Part shown: in pieces, positions 5,330 to 8,877 of the stretch
How positions within the stretch are numbered: the first letter of the stretch is position 1
How the letters are laid out: every line of letters starts with the position of its first letter
Origin: Chitinivibrionales bacterium
GTDB lineage: Bacteria; Fibrobacterota; Chitinivibrionia; Chitinivibrionales; FEN-1185
Direction of reading: 5' to 3'
Assembly (NCBI GenBank): GCA_028718065.1
Contig: JAQUMP010000119.1
Span: 1-8,877, forward strand
Length of the DNA: 8,877 nucleotides
Translations under genes and position numbers: made by a program
The notes under the pieces: model-generated
Databases searched by the model: none
Told to the model about the DNA's origin: nothing
Seen by the model: only the letters and a program-made list of their open reading frames with translations

Positions 5330-6250
5330 ATGTTAAAAAAAGATCTGCGCTCACTCCTGGATTATTCGCCGGACACTATCGAACAACTCCTGATAAGCGC
5401 CGGAACGCTTAAAGCAAATCGTCCGCACGCCCGGACCACCGTCTTTAAAGACAAAACCGGGGTGCTTCTGTTTGAAAAACCGTCGTTGCGCACCCGCATT
5501 ACCTTCGAGACCGCGATTAATGAACTGGGCGGCCATGCCATAAACCTGCCGGCCGAATCGGTGCAGATGGGCAAACGCGAAAGTGTTTCCGACGTGGCCA
5601 AAAATCTGGAACGCTGGGTGCATCTGCTGGTGGTGCGCACCTTCAGCCACGCGACGCTCACACAACTGGCCGACGCCTGTTCCATTCCCATTATCAACGC
5701 CCTCACCGACGCCGACCATCCCTGCCAGGCGCTGGCCTTTGCCTTGACACTGCGGGAGCGGTTCGGCGAGGCCCGCGATTGCCCGGTCGCGTTTGTGGGC
5801 GACGGCAATAACGTGTGCCACGCGCTCATGATCCTGGCGGCCAAGCTGGGGTACGATTTTACCGCCGCCTGCCCGCCCGGCTACGAGCCCAACCCGGGGA
5901 TTTTAGCTTCTTGTCAAGCATTCTCCCGGAAAACCGGGAAGCGCCTGGCGGTGGTGCGCGATCCGGCCGCGGCCGTGCGCGACGCCGCCGTGGTCTATAC
6001 CGACGTCTGGACCAGCATGGGGCAGGAGCAGGAGACCGCGCAGCGCAAAAAAATCTTCGCGCCTTTTCAGGTAAATGCCGCGCTCATGGCGCAGGCGCCG
6101 GCGGCGGCGCTGGTGAGCCATTGCCTGCCCGCGCATCGCGGAGAAGAAATCACCGGCGATATTCTCGATGGGGAGCGCTGCATTGCGCTGGACGAGGCCG
6201 AAAACCGGCTGCACGTGCAGAAAGCGGTCATCGTCCATCTCTTTTCGTAA
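5330..6250 (+). CDS. argF: Ornithine carbamoyltransferase (anabolic)
   Basis: Transfers the carbamoyl group from carbamoyl phosphate to ornithine to make citrulline in arginine synthesis. The 306 residues match the family. Carbamoyl-phosphate site: S52-L-R-T-R56, R103-T-F-S-H and H130-P-C-Q133. Ornithine side: D225-V-W-T-S-M-G and H264-C-L-P-A, the cysteine loop that separates ornithine from aspartate carbamoyltransferases. Odd: the aspartate that normally follows H-P-x-Q-x-L-A is phenylalanine here (F137). I choose the ATG at 5330 because family similarity begins there and a GAGGGA-type site lies about 10 nt upstream. The reading frame is open further upstream but shows no family sequence and overlaps the promoter. 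It stands alone, with no other arg gene in view, and is probably expressed from the promoter at 5191-5220. Confidence 0.95.
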   Translation: MLKKDLRSLLDYSPDTIEQLLISAGTLKANRPHARTTVFKDKTGVLLFEKPSLRTRITFETAINELGGHAINLPAESVQMGKRESVSDVAKNLERWVHLLVVRTFSHATLTQLADACSIPIINALTDADHPCQALAFALTLRERFGEARDCPVAFVGDGNNVCHALMILAAKLGYDFTAACPPGYEPNPGILASCQAFSRKTGKRLAVVRDPAAAVRDAAVVYTDVWTSMGQEQETAQRKKIFAPFQVNAALMAQAPAAALVSHCLPAHRGEEITGDILDGERCIALDEAENRLHVQKAVIVHLFS

Positions 6251-6336
6251 CGCGGACGGATATTCGTTATATATATTCTGGAACACAATTACGGGATTTA
6301 CCTGAGAAAACATCGAAACCCATAAAGGGACATTTT

Positions 6337-7107
6337 ATGAAAGAGTCACGTTCGCCCTTCGGCATTAAAGCGCTTGACGCCATGCTTTCCGGCGGTTTTT
6401 TACCCGGCTCCGCCAACCTCATCGAAGGCGCTCCCGGCACGGGCAAAACAACGCTCGCCATGGAATTTATCTATAACGGCATTACCAAATATAATGAACC
6501 GGGGCTTATCATAACTTTTGAGGAGTTTCCCAAGCAGTATTACCACGACGCCCTGCAATTCGGGTGGGATTTTAAGGCGCTCGAAGAAAAAAACCAGCTT
6601 AAAATCATTTTCTCGGAACCAAAAACCGCGCTGATCGAACTGGAAAAAATCGACGGCGAATTTATTCGCATTATAGAAAGCATGGGCATTAAGCGCGTGG
6701 CGATCGACAGCATGACCCATTTTGAGTCGCTCTCCATCGACGTCCATGAACTGCGCGAGCTCGAAAAAAATTTCGTGAACGCCTTAAAACGCGAAGGCGT
6801 AACAACCATCCTCCTGCGCGAGAACGACAGCCTGCTCGGCCAGATGAACCAGGTCACCAGCAAAATCCCGTTTATCGTGGACACCTATATTCTGCTGCGC
6901 TACGTGGAAATGGACAGTTCCATCCGTAAAGCGATGCTTGTGCTCAAAATGCGCGGCAGCGACCACGACAAAGACATCCGCGGGTTCAAAATCGCCACGC
7001 ACGGCCTGGAGGTGGAATCCACCTTCGCCGGCCGCGAAGGCATCATGAGCGGCATCACGCACCATACGCCACAGGACGCATTTGTAAACGCTTTCAGGAA
7101 AAAATAA
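6337..7107 (+). CDS. Single-domain KaiC/RAD55-like RecA-fold ATPase
   Basis: A 256-residue soluble ATPase of the KaiC-like branch of the RecA superfamily. N-terminal G-I-K-A-L-D-A-M-L-S-G-G-F-L-P-G (9-24) is the family lead-in. Walker A is G31-A-P-G-T-G-K37-T38. A catalytic acidic pair is at E62-E63 in T-F-E-E, and Walker B is R-V-A-I-D124-S. Near 203-217, L-K-M-R-G-S-D-H-D-K-D-I-R-G-F is the characteristic C-terminal KaiC strand. Only one such domain is present, unlike the double-domain cyanobacterial clock KaiC, and no kaiA or kaiB is visible, so a clock role should not be assumed. The ATG at 6337 has AAAGGGA 6 nt upstream; the frame is open further upstream but that part is a shadow of argF. 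It overlaps the next gene by 1 nt (TAATG). The exact function is unknown; signalling or regulated assembly is an inference from its neighbours. Confidence 0.88.
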   Translation: MKESRSPFGIKALDAMLSGGFLPGSANLIEGAPGTGKTTLAMEFIYNGITKYNEPGLIITFEEFPKQYYHDALQFGWDFKALEEKNQLKIIFSEPKTALIELEKIDGEFIRIIESMGIKRVAIDSMTHFESLSIDVHELRELEKNFVNALKREGVTTILLRENDSLLGQMNQVTSKIPFIVDTYILLRYVEMDSSIRKAMLVLKMRGSDHDKDIRGFKIATHGLEVESTFAGREGIMSGITHHTPQDAFVNAFRKK

Positions 7108-7418
7108 TGCCGGACAGCGCTTTTTCCTTTTTTCCGCACACGCTCATGGCCCTGTATGCCGGTTCTATTTGCTGTCTGAACGTGATCCTTTATTTAATCG
7201 CCACCTTCTACCAGCGCAAATTCAACGAGGCGTCGCCGAGCATCGGGTTTATTATCGGCGGTCTTCTGGCGGCGGGGGTCGTGGTTTCGGTTTTTATTCC
7301 CTTTCCCTCGGTCGAAGCGGCCGGCAGCATCCGCAGCGTTTTGCTGTTCGGCGCCGCGGTGTCTTCGGGCAGCGCCACGGCGATTCTGTACTTTATCATG
7401 CGGCGGAGCAAAAAATAA
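7107..7418 (+). CDS. Small three-helix membrane protein (hypothetical)
   Basis: Family not recognised. The 103 residues contain three hydrophobic spans, about 13-34, 46-66 and 77-98, joined by short loops. The first loop (Y-Q-R-K-F-N) and the C-terminus (R-R-S-K-K) are positively charged, so the positive-inside rule predicts the N-terminus outside and the C-terminus in the cytoplasm. There are no catalytic-looking motifs and no cleavable signal peptide. Its ATG overlaps the stop of the KaiC-like gene (TAATG), with AGGA 7 nt upstream, so translation is probably coupled. The next small membrane gene follows after 3 nt and has the same topology. It may anchor or sense for the ATPase or the receivers; this is inference from context only. 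Confidence 0.75.
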   Translation: MPDSAFSFFPHTLMALYAGSICCLNVILYLIATFYQRKFNEASPSIGFIIGGLLAAGVVVSVFIPFPSVEAAGSIRSVLLFGAAVSSGSATAILYFIMRRSKK

Positions 7419-7421
7419 CCC

Positions 7422-7718
7422 ATGCACCCTTTGTCCGCGCTGATCGTTTTTGATATTGCGGTGTGCCTGATGATGGGCGTGCTGGCCTCGCTTTCCGAGC
7501 GCCTGGGCGGGCCGCTTAAAATCGGTCCGTGGTACCGGCTGCTCTATTTCGCCTGCGGCCTAGTGTGCCTGGCGCTCGTGATCGATACCATGGTTATTTC
7601 CGGTTCGGCCGCGCATGCGCGCCTGCATGTGTTCACGCTCGGTTTGCGCTGCGTCGCCGGCGTGCTCGCGGTGCTCACGTCGCTGCGCTATTGGAAATGG
7701 CTCTTTGCGGAAATTTAG
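7422..7718 (+). CDS. Second small three-helix membrane protein (hypothetical)
   Basis: Family not recognised. The 98 residues have three hydrophobic spans, about 4-24, 38-60 and 68-88. The loop after the first span carries R, K and R residues, and the C-terminus (R-Y-W-K-W) is basic, giving the same predicted N-out/C-in topology as the preceding gene. An Asp (D11) lies inside the first helix and another (D55) inside the second; buried acids could matter for ion sensing or helix packing. There is no strong ribosome site (GGAG about 13 nt upstream), and the 3-nt gap to the previous stop suggests translational coupling. The two proteins could form a heteromeric six-helix unit or be ancient paralogues, but I see no convincing sequence identity between them. 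Confidence 0.72.
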   Translation: MHPLSALIVFDIAVCLMMGVLASLSERLGGPLKIGPWYRLLYFACGLVCLALVIDTMVISGSAAHARLHVFTLGLRCVAGVLAVLTSLRYWKWLFAEI

Positions 7719-7752
7719 CAGGGTTGATTAATATATTCAGTAAGGAACAGCA

Positions 7753-8157
7753 GTGATTATGAAAAAAAAGATTGTGGTTGTGGAAGACGAACAGGATATT
7801 GCCGATCTTGTCAAACTGGTGCTCGAGACCGCGGAATTCGAGGTGGTAACGGTGCTCGACGCGCAAGACGCGCTTGCCCAGATAAAAATGGTGCGGCCCG
7901 ACGCGATCCTGCTGGATCTTTCCATGCCTAAAATCAACGGGTGGGAAATTTTTAAACAGGTGCGCAGCGATCCCGCGTACGCCGAGACGCCCATCGCCAT
8001 ACTCACGGCCAAATCCGAAGCGTTCGACGAAATGGTCGGCCTGCACGTCATGAAGGCCGACGCCTATATAACCAAGCCCTTCGGCAAACAGGAACTGATC
8101 GATAAAACCTATGAGCTCTTTGCCAAAAGAAAAAAACAACCGGATCCTGGTGCTTGA
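7753..8157 (+). CDS. Stand-alone response-regulator receiver (CheY-like)
   Basis: A single receiver domain of 134 residues with no output domain. Phosphorylation residues are complete: acidic pair E11-D12 (with E13), phosphoacceptor D55 in L-L-D-L-S-M-P, switch residue T85 in I-L-T-A-K, and invariant K108 in T-K-P-F. It would accept a phosphoryl group from a histidine kinase, none of which is in the window, and signal by protein-protein contact. The GTG at 7753 is 6 nt after AAGGA. The ATG at 7759 is 12 nt after it and gives a more usual M-K-K-K-I start, so either is possible and they differ by two residues. It begins 34 nt after the membrane pair. Its last 47 nt overlap the next receiver in another frame. 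Confidence 0.9.
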   Translation: MIMKKKIVVVEDEQDIADLVKLVLETAEFEVVTVLDAQDALAQIKMVRPDAILLDLSMPKINGWEIFKQVRSDPAYAETPIAILTAKSEAFDEMVGLHVMKADAYITKPFGKQELIDKTYELFAKRKKQPDPGA

Positions 8158-8584
8158 CGATGAGGAAGACGTCCGCGATTTTCTGTGCATCTACTTAAAA
8201 TCGCTGGGCTGGGACGTTACGCCGGTGGCCTCCACGCAGGAGGCCTTTGCCGCGCTCGACGCCCAGGCCTATTTTCTGGTGCTGGCCGATATCGCCATGC
8301 CCGACATGGACGGATTTGAATTTATCGGCGCCCTGCACGAACGCGGCGTCAGCTCGCAGGTAGCGCTCATGACCGGCTTCGGCTACAACCCGCGCCATAC
8401 TCTCGTAAAAATTTACAAAACCATAAAATATCCCTGCCTTTTTAAGCCGTTCAACCGCACCAAAGTAACCGAGACCGTCCAGAACGCCTTTACAGCCTAC
8501 CATGCCGACCTGGAAAATCCCGGCGCGGCCGCCGCCGATAATTCCGCCCCTTTACAAACCGAACAGAACCCGCCGCCGGCATGA
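8111..8584 (+). CDS. Second receiver-domain protein with Ala/Pro-rich tail
   Basis: A 157-residue receiver-domain protein. Key residues are present: D16-D17 acidic pair, phosphoacceptor D60 in L-A-D-I-A-M-P, T88 in L-M-T-G, and K112 in F-K-P-F. The stretch between T88 and K112 (G-F-G-Y-N-P-R-H-T, then K-Y-P-C-L-F) is slightly long and unlike ordinary CheY, so the alpha4-beta5 surface that usually contacts partners is distinctive. After residue 128 the chain is a low-complexity Ala/Pro/Glu tail with no output domain. The ATG lies inside the preceding receiver gene, giving a 47-nt overlap, and has no good ribosome site (AGGAA about 16 nt upstream). A TTG three codons later is the only other early start. 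An A7 run in the overlap raises the possibility of fusion with the upstream receiver by slippage or a sequence error. Confidence 0.83.
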   Translation: MSSLPKEKNNRILVLDDEEDVRDFLCIYLKSLGWDVTPVASTQEAFAALDAQAYFLVLADIAMPDMDGFEFIGALHERGVSSQVALMTGFGYNPRHTLVKIYKTIKYPCLFKPFNRTKVTETVQNAFTAYHADLENPGAAAADNSAPLQTEQNPPPA

Positions 8585-8600
8585 GAAACGGGAAAAAGCA

Positions 8601-8877
8601 ATGGGTTTAGATGCAGAAATGATTCATGAGATCGTCCGAAGGATACTTTCCGTAACGGACCCCGTTAAGGTCTTTCTGTTCGGTTCCGCTGCCTCGGGGA
8701 AAATGACCTCCGACAGCGATATTGACCTTCTTATTATAGAAGATGCCCCTGATTTCTCCGGAAAAGAGCAATTTGGCATCCGCAAGGCGCTGCGCGGTTT
8801 GGGGCGTCCTTTTGATATTGTCGTCATGTCAAAAATTTATTTTGAACAAAGGAAAAATACGGTCGGCGAACTCGCTT
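8601..8877 (+). CDS. MNT-type nucleotidyltransferase, 3' end outside the window
   Basis: A partial gene open to the window edge (92 codons seen). It has the minimal nucleotidyltransferase fold signature: F-L-F-G28-S29-A-A-S-G33, then S-D-S-D40-I-D42-L, and a third carboxylate D72 in P-F-D-I-V-V, completing the metal-binding triad. The stretch R-K-N-T-V-G-E-L resembles the C-terminal part of MNT proteins, so little of it is probably missing. MNT proteins usually pair with an adjacent HEPN protein as a toxin-antitoxin system, in which the MNT enzyme AMPylates or otherwise neutralises the HEPN ribonuclease. A HEPN gene should follow beyond 8877. The ATG has GGGA 7 nt upstream and lies 16 nt after the receiver stop. 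It is probably separate in function from the signalling cluster. Confidence 0.85.
   Translation, partial: MGLDAEMIHEIVRRILSVTDPVKVFLFGSAASGKMTSDSDIDLLIIEDAPDFSGKEQFGIRKALRGLGRPFDIVVMSKIYFEQRKNTVGELA

Noticed and set aside
5903..6313. Open frames on the minus strand opposite the 3' half of argF
   Set aside because: Shadows caused by GC-rich third positions in argF; no start signal or motifs.
5815..6336. Upstream extension of the KaiC-like frame back into argF
   Set aside because: The extension lies out of frame within argF and is Arg/Ala/Gly-rich; the ATG at 6337 has a good ribosome site and begins the family domain.
6251..6336. TATATATATT run after argF considered as a promoter for the KaiC-like cluster
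   Set aside because: No acceptable -35 at the right distance; AT-rich sequence alone is not enough, and no terminator for argF is visible either.
8130..8137. A-AAA-AAA / A-AAA-AAC slippery run as a -1 programmed ribosomal frameshift
   Set aside because: A -1 shift from the first receiver does not enter the frame of the second; only loss of one base or a +1 shift would, so classical -1 frameshifting is not the explanation.
1..8877. CRISPR arrays, insertion sequences, long direct repeats, rRNA
   Set aside because: No spaced direct repeats, no transposase motifs, no terminal inverted repeats and no rRNA-like sequence were seen on either strand.

Overview
The window looks like bacterial chromosome: moderately GC-rich, densely packed, with Shine-Dalgarno sites before most genes. 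It has two blocks that diverge from an intergenic region at about 5061-5329. No rRNA or taxon-specific marker is present. The order spoVG / tRNA-Gln / rplY / pth / rpsF / rpsR / rplI, next to a single-domain KaiC-like ATPase and stand-alone receivers, fits an uncultured Gram-negative-type lineage such as Omnitrophota or a deltaproteobacterial relative. That placement is inference only.

Leftward block (minus strand, 5060 down to 2): spoVG, tRNA-Gln(UUG), rplY (general stress protein CTC type L25), pth, rpsF, rpsR, rplI, dapA, dapB. From rplY to dapB the gaps are 15-82 nt, which suggests one long transcript. It couples translation functions (L25, S6, S18, L9, peptidyl-tRNA hydrolase, a tRNA) to the first two committed steps of lysine/diaminopimelate synthesis. 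No ssb lies between rpsF and rpsR. A strong hairpin sits directly upstream of the rpsF ribosome binding site.

Rightward block (plus strand, 5330 to the end): argF (ornithine carbamoyltransferase) behind a good sigma70-type promoter. After an 86-nt gap comes a compact cluster: a KaiC/RAD55-like RecA-fold ATPase, two tiny three-helix membrane proteins, two stand-alone response-regulator receivers whose genes overlap by 47 nt, and the start of an MNT-type nucleotidyltransferase that runs off the window.

The housekeeping genes are ordinary. The least explained part is the cluster at 6337-8584, which looks like a small signalling module: a KaiC-like ATPase, a membrane pair and two phospho-receivers, with no histidine kinase or output domain in view. 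An inverted repeat across the argF promoter, the rpsF leader hairpin, and an A7 run inside the receiver overlap are the most testable local signals. Family calls rest on motifs read by eye; no database search was possible.
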